DNA of 64,000 nt from Acanthococcus lagerstroemiae (GCA_031841125.1 CM063109.1:224321-288320); one strand, 5' to 3'; counted from the first letter of the stretch, positions 50,201 to 62,247 are shown. The notes: a model not told the origin generated them from the sequence alone. Made by a program: numbers and translations.

Positions 50201-53200
50201 GGCTCTCAAGGCGAAGGAATACTGCCCAACTGTATTTCTCGATGTGAGCCAGGTTTTTGACAAGGTATGGACAAGCGGGCTCCTTCATAAAATCAGCCAG
50301 TACTTATACCTACTCAACATATCAAATTCTAAAATTTTACCTCTAAAATTGAAGCTTCCGGGTCATACACGGGGAAGCTACCTCTTCACTGCGATCAATT
50401 GCTGCAGGCGTTCCCCAGGGGAGTGTCTTGGGGCCACTGTTATATTCACTATACACAGCTGACATCCCCATTAAAGAGGGAAGCTATCTAGCCACATTTG
50501 CGGATGACACAGCCATCCTTCCACCTCACAAAAACTACAAAGAAGCTGTAAAAAATTTACAGTCCTCTGTTGACGCGGTTGTGGAAAATCTAAGTGAACA
50601 GTACCAAAACAGTTCGCGTCAATTTTTCCGTGAAACAGCATCCAGATATCTCCACTATGATGGACGAAGAAATCGTACCAACTGGAAACGAGGTGAAGTA
50701 CTTGGGAATCACCCCTGATAAAAGGTTGACCTGGAAACCACACATCAAAGCTGAATGCAAAGAACTAAAGATTAGATTCAGATCCATATATTGGCTACTA
50801 CGGGCACGAAATCAACTCTCAATCTACATACAACAAACGTCTTCTCTACACTTCAGTGTTTAGACCAATCTGGACTTATGGGCTCCCGGTGTGAGGCTAT
50901 GCGTCTGACTCAAACCGCGACATTCTGCAACGCCAACAGAACATCATACTGTATAAAATGATGGGTGCCCCGTGGTATGTTCAAAATGAAACTACAAAAC
51001 GACTTATTGATCGAACCAGTCAAAACCATGGCCAGAAAATACACGGCAAACTACAAAAAACGTCTGCACCACCACCAGAACATCCTAGCCACACAACTGC
51101 TTGACAACCCTCAGGTCTGCAGGCTCAAGACAAGGATGCCAGTTTGACATTGCCTCAGGACTAAAGTACCCATCTGTCTGGTACACACGAACAGCGAGTA
51201 AACTAAGCACATTATTACGTTATAGTTAAGTTAAATTAGTTGTAGATACAGCTGCATAGTATAAACTCTCGTGTCAGTACTGCTTAAAACCAATCGTACA
51301 TGTAATTTCTCTCAGGCAGGTTATGTAATAAATAAAATTAGAAAAAAAAAGTTTTTCTGCGTCCCGAGATGGCCGCGCCGAATCCGCTGCGCCAGATCGT
51401 CCGCGCTAAATTGAACGGCACCCATTTAAAATACATCGAGCGCTTATGAACTCAGCATCTAGTGGCAGGTTTGTAACTATAAGAATTTAGCATTCTCGTA
51501 CTCACCAACACTCGATAGAGCGAAAACACACACTGAATGAAATACACTTAGTATACCAAACCCTACCACTATGATTTTCATAACATCGGAGTTTCTAGTA
51601 TTGGTAAGGCGGCTCTAAGGGGAGATATAATGACAGCCATTTTGATTGCAAGAAAAGCTTGTATACAATTTCTCATTCTCAACACGCGCGTTTGTTTATT
51701 TTTTGCAATCATAATGGCTGTCCGTTATACCTCCCCGTAGAGCCGCCTTAGTATTGGTAGACCAATGTATTAGATTTTATTCTCTAATTTCACGTTTCTC
51801 ATGGAAAAGCTGGAAAATCAGAGAAACTGAAAGTTTGTTGTACGTCTGTCGAAAATCCTAAATATTATGCAATCGTAACACTTGAACAGAGTCTAGTACG
51901 CATAAATGGTGAACAATTATTACTATACAACGTATACTCATGTTTGGGTCATTCTTCAAAAATGCTGATATTTCCGTTATGTTTTTTCATGGAGAAAAGT
52001 AAAAGGGATATTTGAACTTTTTTTGATGGGAACATATTGGTAAGATTGGACCGACAGTGAGGAGATTCTGTATTTTGGCCTAGCAATCAAAATAGTGAAT
52101 GCCATGCCGAAGGATACATGAAAAAGTCCATGCTGAAAAACAATAGCGAACAAAAAGTGTTCTGTTGTCAATTAGTGGATTCCAAAGCGAAAAATTATAT
52201 GGAGAGTTGATAAGGCATACTAACCCATTAATTAGACGTCATTATTTTTGGATGATGCACGTCTATCGTTGCATAAAGATGTCCATGCCGAAGGACACTT
52301 TTTTCTTAACTCTTAATTTTAGACAATAATATGCGAGTTCGCGAATCTTGTCATAAAAAAAAACCGGGATTTGATAATATGCCGACTGTATTTCTCTGAT
52401 AAGAATATTCAATTTGACTATTAATTGCGACGAAAAACTATTGAAACGCCTGTTCTGTGATTGGTTGAAAAAGAGCCATGCCGATGGACAAAAATCGAGG
52501 GACAATTTTCAAAGCTGGCCATACTGACTCCCTCCTGTGAAGATGCGATTTCAACGTTACCTTGTGATTCCTTCATCCATTTGAAGTAGCGCTACGTTGT
52601 CAGTTTGTTCTAATACACAGCTTGTAAATTTAGGGGGGGGGGGATAGTGAAAATCGTTCGAGGGGTAGCCATGCCGACGGACATTTGAATATATTTAGTT
52701 CAATTTTGACTCATTAAAAGTGGATCAGATTTTCTTCTGAAAGCTTGAAAAAGTAGAACTGAGTCATATCTATCAACGAAAATAAAACAATGTCCGTATC
52801 ATTAATAGCTTGTGAGATAACTGCTGGGGACTGGAATATCAACACTTTTGAAGAGTAACCTATTATAAAATATATACTTAACGTATAAGAAAATAACAAG
52901 GTCAACGAAAAACTAATAGGTAAGAATTTAATCATTTTCACGGGTATCACTGGTTTCGGTTTCAATGTTTAAACAAATGAGAATTTTATTAATTTTCAAG
53001 GGTTCCACTGGTTTCGGTTTCATTGGTTTCGGCTTTAATGGTTATCGTTTCACCTGTCATGTTATGCAGAAAAAAGAAATGTCATAAGTGCACCCGTCCG
53101 TGACGTTCAGTGTTTTCAGGGATGCACCGAAGACGTTTTCCTTGGGGGGGGGGGGGAGAGGCAGGGCAAAATTGTGAAAGTTCCAACTGACTCAACTTAC

Positions 53201-56200
53201 AGTTTCCAAGTATCAAAGAAAAATTGAAGAAAAAAAATTTTTTTGGACTTGTTGGATTTTCCCAGCTTCTTAACTCAACTCCCAAGAACGGTGGTCTTCC
53301 ATTATTCGACCTAATCGAGGCTCAGGGGAGCTCGGATAACGAAAAAGTCGGATAATCCGAAAGACTAAGTGGCAGACACTATTCGGCGGTACGTTTTCCA
53401 TCAAAGGTACGTCGAGTCTGTCTTTCATTGTGATGCGTCACCCAGTCGCCAGCGGTAGCCTCTTGATTATGCATACCTCGTACTTACACAGACTTACTTT
53501 AGTCTACTGCACCAGCGATAAGGTATACAATGTGTAGGTTGTATAGTGTACATACAAGGGTATTTATCAGCAACGGAGTGACGATCACTCATTTAATATA
53601 TTGTATGTAGATATGAGCGATCGAAAAAATGCCGAGGTCGGATAATTTGGCCTGATGGGTCGGATAATCCAGCAAGTAAGGTCGGATGATTTTGAGTTGG
53701 ATAACCCGAAAGTCGGATAATCGAGAGACTATTGTATCAAAGCCAAGATAATAATAAATAAATAAAAACTTTTGACTTGTTGGATTTTTCCAGCTCCGCC
53801 TGACTGATATGGTAAATTTTTAAAATTTTCCCAACTGCTGAGTGAAAAATTCCTACAGGAGTCACCCCTCCCCCCTCCTATCCGTATGTCCCTGAGTGTT
53901 TCACGTAATATGATAAACAGTGATCAGCGACAGATGGTTGAAAATAGATTTTGCCAAGCAATTTAGTCATTGATAATAGATGATTCTAAGCTATTAATAA
54001 TATTAATGAAAGACTACGGTAATGGAAAGAAGCAGTAATTTTTTCAAATAATCACGTGAACGATAAGCAAGGGGACTTGTTACAGTTACACCGGTGTGGA
54101 AAGATATTTTTTCAATGTGTTCAGGACACTTCGATATTGGCTGAATATTGACGAATCTCGCTTTAGCTTAAACTGTTGTATTTTCCCTAGAATTGTCAAA
54201 TACAACCAAGTCTCTTTCGAAAACAATGTTTGTACATGTTCTAAGAAGTAAAAGAGCTACCGTTCTCCTTATAAAATGTTCTGTATGACGTATCCACATG
54301 TCTACGGGTGGTGTCAAATCTAAATTATGATCAATGTGTACGCTGCACTCCCGTAATCGAATTCAGCAAGCTCGAAAACCTATAAATGGAATACAATCTC
54401 GAAGAACGATTGTTAATAGGCCTCAACCCTCTTTGGTGGTAGCTAGAAGGCCGAATCAAGAAACTAACGTCAGAAACGAATTCAGCGACCTGATAAACCT
54501 AACGTACTGACTCCTATCTCGAATTTCATTTTCCCCTTTTCTGTGATCAAACTGTTATATAATGGGAGGCTTTTCTACATTTTTCGCTTAATAAGGACAC
54601 CGTAATTCTGAGACAAGAGGGTGTCCTCTGGCACTGTTTTTGGCAATAATGTTCATTTCGGCATTTTTCCGTGAAATAAAACTTCATTAGATTATGAAAT
54701 GCATAAATCGAATTACGAACAAAGATTGGAAGTTCTGATCTAAAACTTCCGGTTTCGTCCGTAAATTTAATAACATTTTTAGTTATTGTTAAGACGTTTT
54801 CGTTTGTAAATCGTCTATAGCTACATCAAGCGCATTATTATCGTTTTTCACGTTTTTCCCTGAAAGTGCTTATCACCTGTTCGAGCTCGTTTCTGGTCCT
54901 ACCTGCGTTACTAGTTCGTTCTGTATATGTATATAGGCTTTTTGATTTGTAATTTAATGTCTTATTAAAACCCTTCGCTTGAACCGTCGATCGGCATTTT
55001 TTATGCAAACAGTTATTCCTTTTTAACCAGAAAAATATCATCTTGAGACATCTCCTAGAAAAAAGTCACTTCACTTCAGCCCTGCCTCGGACAAATATTA
55101 CTAGAATGTTGACTGGAATTTAATTGAAAACAAAAGAAAGAAAGAGTCAAGAGTCTGACCGCTGCATGGAAGGAGATTATTAGGTGGTTTTGTTATCCAG
55201 GTGACTTTGGGAGCCTTTTTTGGGCTATGTCCGGGAGGACCTAATTGCCCCAGCCCGCCTCCGGGGAAGAGCGAAGGTGGAGCGCGGTGATGATTGAAGC
55301 AGTGGCGAAAAATTACCAAATATGCTTTGTTTATCGAGGAAAGAAAAATAAGTCTTCTGGAATTGAATTTTGAAGGATATTCCGAATATTTTTTTCACAT
55401 TCCGGTGCAGACTTTCTCTCGGTCTTTAAAGGACCAAAAAATAAAAGTTAGATCTTGTGTGCGGCAAAATGGTATGAAATTTGAAATATATACCTAGGTC
55501 AAACAAATAAACCAACATAGTGGGCTTTTTTTTTTTTTTTTTTTTTTTTTAATACATAATAAGTTATTAGTTACAGGGCTGACGAGAAAAGGAGAAGGAA
55601 TCGAGGATTCCTCTCCAAGCCCGGGAAACCAGCCTTAAAAATAATATGCATGTAAGTAGGTACGACTAGGTGATTTTATACGAGAACGCAGTACCTAAGT
55701 CAACTTTTTTTCGGAATCGTATGATGGAACCTCTTCTAATAGATGTAGTTGATTCAGTCCAAGGATTCAGTCTTCGTGATGTACCAAAAATAATTATATT
55801 TGGGTCGGATCAGTTGGAAAGAAAAGAAAAGAAAAAGAAACTACATCTAAAACGTGTAAAGGAAAATGGCTTTTTCTTTTCTTGTGCGGAATTTCAACTT
55901 TTTTGCCAATCGGCTTAAAATTCAATCTTGTTGAATGCTGTTGACCCATAATTGATGTTGGAGCGTACTGATATGCTATTTTCTAATAAAATTCTCTCTT
56001 GTAGCTGGGGTATAGCTTATAATTTATTTTCTTCTTACTTGTCTTCTGTAATAATTATTCAATAGTTCTGTATTTTTCTTCCTCTCTTGCTCCTCTGCAA
56101 ACAGTCAGGTCCGCAATATAGTTTGTAATTAGTTTAGTTCTGCTAAATATTGAAGCCTCTTACTTGTACGCGCATGCTTGAAAATATGTATCATTTTTAT

Positions 56201-59200
56201 TGTACGATTTCGTTTAATTCAGTTTCATCTTAAATTCATATGATTTGCTGAAACTGTATTCTTTTTTTCTTGCTTGAGAGAAATACCTACTCAGATAAAT
56301 GGGGTAGTTTTCCAGTCTCGATAACCTCTCACTTTCGCAATATAATTACATGTTGTGTTGTTCGCTTTTTTTGTGTTGTCACTACGTTTACATCGATTTT
56401 CATTTGTTTTTTTCCTTTTTTGTTTGCTTTGTCGTCAACGTAATCCTGTAGATGTAAAACAAGAGAAACAGCACAATGATCTAATTCACGGAGTCGAGAA
56501 TTTTTCGCCTAATTCGTTGAAACGTACCGACACTCTGGAGAAAGTAATACTGCCTAATGCAAAAGGTATGCTCCAGAAAATTTGTTCTTCACAGATAGCA
56601 GCAATGTTTCTTAGTGATGGGTACTTTTCATGAAAAGTAATCTTGTGAGAAGGAAAGTTGTAACCTTCCTGAAAAGTGATAGGTTAATGGATAACACATG
56701 TGAACAAGTAATCTGTGACAATGTGACAACATTTTATACAACGTCGGATTTAAGATTTCGTGGCCCTGGAGCCCAGGAAGATGTGGAGACCCCAAAATGT
56801 CAAGCAACCTCCCCTCCCCTCTTTCAAAAAAAAAGTTCAAAATTACGAGTAAAAATAATTCGAAGTACATACACAGTAAGTATGAACAACATATTATTAT
56901 ATTTGTAATACCGACACTTTCATGACTAATTTGTGGAGGTCCGGAGCCCCGTGGGCCCCTTCCTAAGTCCGGCCCTGATTTTATATGTCTCCTCGTAAGC
57001 GTTCTAAAGGTATACATTACCCGTAAATTACCGAGCTAGTAACAGCAATTCCTGTGACAGGGAAGTAGTGGCAGGGTGCGGGAATCAGTAGAAGTGTGTT
57101 AGGAACGTTCTGAGCGTACAAAAAATACCACGCCCAAAGTATCAAGAATATTATTTTTTGCACGCTCAAAGTGTTTCACATCTGCTCCAAAAAATTTCTT
57201 GCAAGGTTCCTGGGCCGTAGTCCTAAGAGAATATGGGGTGGAAGGACGCTCGCCCCCTCATCATCTTTCAAAGATGGCAAAGTGCAATGTTAGTTTGTAG
57301 TTGGCAAATTCATGCATCTTGAGCTTTTTCCCCCTGAATTTGCTTCGTCTTGGCCCTTCTAGCTTCGAAGATTTCTCGCGTGCGCGCGCGGTCTTCTAGA
57401 TTATGGCAGCATGCTGGCTATTCTTGTGTATTCTTGCAAATTTTCTAGTACACAGTTGATGGTAGAATCACTTTACGTTTATGCAGTCCAGGGATGGCGG
57501 AAGTAATGTTTCCTGGAAGGGAGGAGGTGTCAGAGTAAAAATAAAGATGGAAAAGCGGGGGGAAAAGGCATCATCTATTATAGTTTAGAGGCAAAATAGG
57601 TTGTTTAATTCGATTCGGGCGTACCTGCCAAAACTGATTCCGGTGGAAGCAGTGTCTGTTTGAATGTTAGTAGGTAGTAACTGCTACCTGCACCATCATG
57701 ATTTGACCATCTATGATTTGATTGGTGCGAGTTAGTGTTTTTTTATCAACTTACAGTGGTTCTGCTTTTCAGATTTAGCTGCCGAAAAAACTCAAAAAGC
57801 ATTAATTGATGGCGTCGAAACTTTTGATACCAAGAAACTGAAGCACACTACCACAGAGGAGAAGAATCCGTTGCCCGATGAAGATGGTAAATTTCTGTCA
57901 CTTGAACTTACTGAATCTAAGGATATAGGCTCGATGTAGCATCACTGCGTATTGTTCACTTCGAATTTTGAAGAATTGGAGCGAAATTGCACATTTTAAT
58001 CATGAATACGTACCTTTTAGTTATTTGTATTTAAAGTATCATTTTTTATCTGGAACCCAGAGCCGACCATTTTAAAAGGGAAAGCCGGAGTCTAAAAAAA
58101 ATTTACTTACTTAATAGAGACAGAGCTGATTTCTGGCTCAACCTTCCCAAGCGTGAACTTTATTCTATAAGAAAATAATGGGGAAATTTAAATTTCCAGG
58201 AAAAAGAGCTCTTTTTTCAATACTAATCTGGTGGATGTTGTATCCCAAAAGAATAAAGGAAAGATATGTTGAAAACACGAGTAGCAATCGAAAGAAGAGA
58301 AATTCTTCATGCATCAGTAATAATCCAGCTTTAATAACAATGTTGGGAGGTCATGCCCCTGCCGAAGTTGATCTACCTGTGGTTGTTGCCTGCTGTTGAA
58401 CAGTTTTAGTATAGAGCGTAACCGATCTCTTCGATAGGGCTTCAATTGAAAAAGTCTGTAAACGCAGCTTTATAAGTACTGTTCCTTATGTCTGAAAGGT
58501 CACGCAGATCCTTTTAGACATTAGGTTTAGCCTTGTATGGAAATTTAGGTATCTGCAGTAAGTCAGTCTACCGTCGTTATCGATGAGAAGAAAAAAATTA
58601 CATCGGGGAGAAGGGCAATTTTATATTAAGTCAAGTTAGGATGGTCTTTATTTTCAACTTCTGATCTGATGTTTGGATGGGTTCAACGACCCAAAAACCC
58701 CTTCTGTCGGCGTAAAGAACTCTGATAACTGCGGGAAATTCAAGTAAAACTAGAATCATCCCCCCGTGGAATCTGAATAGCTTTGAGGAGAAAGAAAATA
58801 ACGCCTGAAATGAATTCAGTGGCCCTTATAACTTTTATGCGGTAAATGAAATGATTTGTAAGCTCATACGGGCAGGCTCCGCCAGCGACTGAAGCTCAAA
58901 TTCCAAAAATCAATGTTAATTTCCTTAAGAACCCCCCCCCCCCTTGCGACACGGGTTAACATTTATCAGTTTTCTTCAAATTTTACAGAACGTTCTTTTT
59001 CAGTATTAGGAACCTGTGTGGAAGGCGGTGCGACTAAAAATATTTTTCCCTCAAGAATATAAATGGACCTCCCTAATATCTACTTTTATGTCCTCCAGAA
59101 ATCCCAATGAAGTTTTGGGCATGCGCTCTGGTGTATGTGAACTGTATTTTGTTTTTGGCTCATTAGTGAATTATTTACATTTTAATTACTAATAATTGTA

Positions 59201-59904
59201 AGTTATCGGTGAAATTAATGATCTTGATGTTCTTTATCCACATGCGCAAATACGGAGGGGGGGGGGAGGTTGTTGGGCCTAGCCGCTCAAATCTTCTGAA
59301 AGCGACCCAAAAATTAAAAATATATTGACACCACTATCTCAAAAACGATAAAAATGGACGTACCATAAAATTGCCTTCAGTAGATATCATTATTATCACT
59401 TCGTCATAGTGGGGCAGTAACTGAAGTCGCTGAAAAATACCTTAAACGGTGTGCACAGTATACGGTCAATAAAAATTATCATTATTGAGGTATCGTCTGT
59501 AATAGTGAACGTGTGTACACCGAACAAGGAATGATAAGATATCATAAAAATGATCCAAGCATCATTAAAAATTCAAGACAATTTGAATTTTTAATGAAGG
59601 TTTTTTTCAGTGATCATTTTTCATGACGTCATTTTTATTGACCGTGTACATCTCGCTTTAGAGTGTCAATGATGATGCATTCTTAATAAAAATTGTTCCA
59701 ATTTAATAATAGGGTACGTCGTGAACGTTTTTTTTACTATTATCATATATTTGTTTAATTTTTATTTTCTTTCATGTTTCCGCATGACAGCAATAAAAGC
59801 AGAGAAAGGACAACAGCAATTAATTGCCGGTATCGAAAATTTCGATTCGTCAAAGCTGAAGCACACCGTTACAGAGGAAAAAAATCCACTACCAACAAAA
59901 GAAG
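47106..59904 (+). CDS. cib: Thymosin-beta/ciboulot-type actin-binding protein (join of 4 exons, 3' end outside window)
   Basis: Coding exons 47106-47241, 56452-56565, 57773-57886 and 59791-59904 join in frame through phase-1 introns. The product so far is 159 residues with four WH2/thymosin-beta modules. Each module has an amphipathic helix (for example KTQLEAF, QQQLIAGIENF), an LKxT-type actin-binding motif (MKHADT, LKRTDT, LKHTTT, LKHTVT) and an ExxxLP end. Members sequester or deliver G-actin, acting in the cytoplasm in cell motility and brain development in Drosophila (ciboulot). The first module starts MAAVSPALKDLPKV, the family's typical N-terminus. The usual short last exon (VIxxEK...stop) was not found before 64000 and probably lies beyond. 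Introns of about 9.2, 1.2 and 1.9 kb carry TEs. Because all internal exons are 114 nt and phase 1-1, exon skipping would keep the frame and vary the number of modules. Confidence 0.95.
47655..48115 (+). repeat. Direct duplication of ~140 bp within intron 1
   Basis: 47660-47795 and 47969-48110 are near-identical (GCATCATTAGGTACTT, GTATGAAAGAGGTC, GATCATCTCAAGTTCTCTTC, TGATTTTATCTGTAG), about 310 bp apart. The second copy runs straight into the Jockey element. Confidence 0.8.
48140..48860 (+). pseudogene. Jockey ORF1 (Gag-like)
   Basis: Starts in one frame with PPPIFIQGVTDYSAMISKIK, AEFATKTMANNVVKVNVSMP and DDYRKLVREF, shifts near 48310-48372 to VIRHLHRSITPKEIKVAL, then NITNIQHWKTKDPLPLFFVD and the zinc knuckles CMRCQQYGHSKTYC and CIKCGEEHDNC. 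These are the signature segments of Jockey ORF1. ORF1 proteins package element RNA. Confidence 0.85.
49060..49440 (+). pseudogene. Jockey ORF2 endonuclease fragment
   Basis: Partial EEP endonuclease: IDIALIAETHLTLQL-like text near 49120-49160 across a frame break, then QAAIYIKKSLVHYKEESYST, AACIVIELDNDTQCEVAAVY and SPPKHKI, YEIFFQHLG. The segment is cut short by a G-run at 49422-49431, after which most of the rest of the endonuclease is missing. Confidence 0.7.
49440..50865 (+). pseudogene. Jockey ORF2 reverse transcriptase
   Basis: From 49821: MIDKLKINKAPGHNAVTTKI, VWKEAKIIMIQKPGKPLINP, SYRPVSLLPVLSKLLEKL, DHQFGFR and VFLDVSQVFDKVW (one catalytic Asp position). A frameshift near 50400 is followed by GVPQGSVLGPLLYSLYTADI and FADDTAILPP with the catalytic DD at about 50500. 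Then NEVKYLGITPDKRLTWKPHI (50690-50750). Several shifts and stops make it inactive. Confidence 0.85.
51606..51749. mobile_element. 144-bp MITE, perfect 9-bp duplication
   Basis: Ends AAGGCGGCTC and GAGCCGCCTT, inverted homology for about 45 bp (through ACAGCCATTTTGATTGCAA). Flanking AGTATTGGT occurs at 51597-51605 and 51750-51758. The inner motif and the TSD length relate it to 4451 and 4671. Confidence 0.85.
51760..53290. other. Intron 1 sequence with a spaced CCATGCCGA motif
   Basis: CCATGCCGAWGGA occurs at 52102, 52283, 52476 and 52669, spaced 181, 193 and 193 bp, with otherwise dissimilar sequence between. A GGTTTCGGTTTC repeat is found at 52955 and 53008-53032. No coding sequence seen. 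Confidence 0.6.
53300..53735. repeat. Relic with CGGATAATC motifs (possible pogo-type MITE)
   Basis: Multiple GTCGGATAATCCGA / CGGATAATCGAGAGAC motifs at both ends (53330-53365 and 53640-53730), resembling internal parts of pogo/Tigger-like termini, but no clean inverted ends. Confidence 0.35.
53740..56450. other. Remaining intron 1, no gene recognised
   Basis: Contains a T28 run at about 55528-55555 and an A/G-rich tract near 55820. Frames of up to 82 codons have no family features. Confidence 0.45.
56452..56565 (+). CDS. cib: Thymosin-beta exon, module 2
   Basis: 114 nt between CTGTAG (ends 56451) and GTATGC (56566). Reads DVKQEKQHNDLIHGVENF and LKRTDTLEKVILPNAK. It is less similar to the consensus than modules 3 and 4 and is an extra module relative to the three in Drosophila Ciboulot. 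Confidence 0.93.
57773..57886 (+). CDS. cib: Thymosin-beta exon, module 3
   Basis: 114 nt between CTTTTCAG and GTAAAT. Reads DLAAEKTQKALIDGVETF and LKHTTTEEKNPLPDED. Confidence 0.95.
59791..59904 (+). CDS. cib: Thymosin-beta exon, module 4
   Basis: 114 nt between CATGACAG (ends 59790) and GTGCGT (59905). Reads AIKAEKGQQQLIAGIENF and LKHTVTEEKNPLPTKE. The donor GTGCGT is weaker than the others. Confidence 0.94.
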
Positions 59905-60079
59905 GTGCGTTGGCAGTATTTTCATGTATCATGTTACAAAGGGTTCCAAAATATTTTTGGAACGGCTTGGTGGAAGTTGTAGGTCTAAATTGACTATAAC
60001 AAAGTGGTATAGCTAAAATTTCTAATATTCTAAATTCAGTTATTTGGTTATAAAACGAATTTTGGATAATGTAGATATA

Positions 60080-60584
60080 TGTTACGTACCAAGCCCGAAA
60101 TTGTACAAATCGGGAATGGTACAAGCATTTTTGTACTGTACGCGAATCGAACGACACACTTTGTACTGAACCCGAGATATTGGACTTGGTACAAAATTGA
60201 TACTGCACCCTTCACGATGTAGGAAATGAATAATATTGTACAGAACGTTTTGTACAAACTCCGAAATAGATTGTATGTAATAATTTCTTACCGCTCTCTA
60301 CATGCTTCAACATGATAGTCCTTAGTGCATTGGCCTACGCAGGAGATCCTAGGAAGAGGGGACGTAGTGCAGCCTACGGTTTTTGTAGAAGCTAACGCAA
60401 GCGGCCAAGTCGGCTTGATCAATATGCAGTCATCTAGAGATGGCCAGTTTAGAGTTGTCATGAATTATCAAGATTACCTGCTTAATTGTACCAAGTCCGA
60501 TATCTCAGGTTCAGTACAAAGTGGGTCGGTCGTTCATGCTTGTACCATTCCTGATCTGCACAATTTCGGGCTTGGTGCGTAACA
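60080..60584. mobile_element. MITE with ~110-bp inverted ends
   Basis: TGTTACGTACCAAGCCCGAA at 60080 pairs with the complement of GGGCTTGGTGCGTAACA ending 60584. Homology extends for about 110 bp (GGAATGGTACAAGCA, ACTTTGTACTGAACC, GGACTTGGTACAA). TATA (or TA) flanks both ends (60076-60079, 60585-60588), as in mariner-type insertions. It lies downstream of thymosin-beta module 4. Confidence 0.8.
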
Positions 60585-61089
60585 TATACACGAAAAAATC
60601 TACGCCACTCTTTTCATTTGATCCCCCCCCCCATGTCATTGGAGGGGAGAAAATATTAACTTTCGAAAAGTGTTTTAAAAAATTTTCTACTATCATAATT
60701 GACTAGGTGGTGTTTAAAAGAACTTCAGATGTACCGTTTTTCGCTGTTCTTCGGATTTATGCTATGATTTTTTAAGCTTATTGATATCAAATATTTTTTT
60801 ATCTCCTTATGTGCTGAGGGGTTGTTTAATTATTCTGCTTCCAATGAGTCCTTCTCCGCTAAGATTGGTTAAACTGGTAATCGTTTTCCCTCTTTCTCTC
60901 TTGCCCTTCTTTTGCTCTCGTTTCCTTACCTCATTGTCCGGCTAGGCAGTGACTCCATATTTTGGTTTCTTTGATATTCTCACTAAATCTACGTAGCTCT
61001 CCATTCGATTTAGCTAAACATATGTCTTGACATGTACCTTTGATACTTTTTTTCCTGAATGCTAGCAACAGGATCCTGAAACTAACCCG

Positions 61090-61560
61090 AATCTTAATAC
61101 CAGGTAGATACATGTTTTTTTTAAAATAGGTAGGTAAATTTGTGCACCAAATTGGAAACTTGATTAGTAATAATGCTTGTGCTTATTATGGCAATGAACA
61201 ATATGTGGAGCTGTAATTCTTTCATATTTTGATACGTGAAACACGCGACAAATTTTTAGTACAGACAAACAAAAACTACTGATTTTTGTTCTATGTATGC
61301 ATGTGTTGGTGGATGGATGGTGGTGTAGCGTTTATCGCTTCAAAATGTTTCTGTTACTTGGTTGACGATGTTAGTATTTTCAGAAAGAAGAATTGTTGAT
61401 TATATCCAAAAATTGAAATTTTAGAGATATGGAGCCGAAAATGGGCCGTGTAGTACATAAATGAGTGCGAAACAATATCCAAGTATATTATGGTCACGTT
61501 AAATTATATGTAAATGTAATAATAAGGTATTTTCAGCTCGTTTTGAAAATTTCAGATTTT
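61090..61560 (-). repeat. Duplicated block, copy 1
   Basis: Direct repeat of 62440-63000: GGTAGATACA, AAATTGGAA..TTGAT, TTCTGTTCTATGTA, TTTATCGCTTCA and ACGAAACAATATC.AAGTATATTATGGTC. The blocks are about 1.35 kb apart. The block is followed at 61560-61830 by the Helitron-like head in - orientation. Confidence 0.7.
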
Positions 61561-61835
61561 CAACTCACTAATAATTTCTGAAAAGAGACAGTTACAAGCA
61601 CCAAATTTTTAACGTAATGTGAAGAAGTTCAGTCTAAATACTTCTGATAAATCCAAGTTGGAAAACATTAGGGGTCCAGAGGGGGAAAAATGTTGTGGCA
61701 TCCCTTCTAATAAAGGCACCTATTTTTTTAGCCGGGAACCTTTCCAGAGTTCATACGAACGCATCCAGAAAGTACGAATTACGGTTCACCCACTAAACTC
61801 GAACAAACAGACAAACAAACACGTTTTGCAAACGA
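61500..61835 (-). mobile_element. Helitron-like head, - orientation
   Basis: Reverse complement of the segment at 14760-15040: AGCTCGTTTTGAAAATTTCAG, GTTCATACGAACGCATCCAG, TTCACCCACTAAACTCGAAC and then AACAGACAAACAAACAC. Confidence 0.6.
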
Positions 61836-61959
61836 TTTAGTTATTTTAGTAATGAATTTAAAAGGTCAAAAGGTCAATGGAGCGGTTTTATTAACGGCAA
61901 AAAGTGTACCCTTTGTTATAAACTGTAGATATATCTACTTAACGCGGAAAAACCCCATG

Positions 61960-62247
61960 CACAATCAGTTACTCACTAGTTACCCGCGGAAAAGTTACCC
62001 ATTTGCAACCCTAGGTTACCCTCAGATTACTCAGAAACCCATTTGTTACGCTTGATTCCTCTTTAGTTACTCGGGTAACTGGCGGAATTTTGCGCATCCC
62101 GATTCGCAGTCAGTTACCCTCTAGTTACCCGCAGAAAAGTTATCCATTTGAAACCCTCAGTTACCTTCAGATTACCCAGAAACCCGTTAGTTACCCTTGG
62201 TTCCCCTTTAGTTACCCGAGTAACTAGCGAGATTTTACGCATCGGGC
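61960..62247 (+). repeat. Tandem repeat rich in GTTACCC
   Basis: Two units of about 140 bp (61968-62106 and 62113-62247) share TAGTTACCCGC.GAAAAGTTA, CAGATTAC.CAGAAACCC and GGTAACT.GCG. Within each, GTTACCC or a one-base variant recurs about every 15-25 bp. No ORF. Confidence 0.8.

Larger units (their letters stand above)
48115..51345 (+). mobile_element. Jockey-clade non-LTR retrotransposon (decayed) in intron 1
   Basis: Contains ORF1 with zinc knuckles and ORF2 with endonuclease and RT, all with frameshifts and stops, and ends in AATAAATAAAATTAG plus an A9 run at about 51341-51349. At about 3.2 kb it is shorter than a complete Jockey (about 4-5 kb) owing to internal deletions. It lies in the same orientation as the host gene. 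Confidence 0.85.

Noticed and set aside
57045..57115. Resemblance to the end of repeat family A (GGCAGGGTG, AGTAGAAG)
   Set aside because: Too short and divergent to separate from chance.
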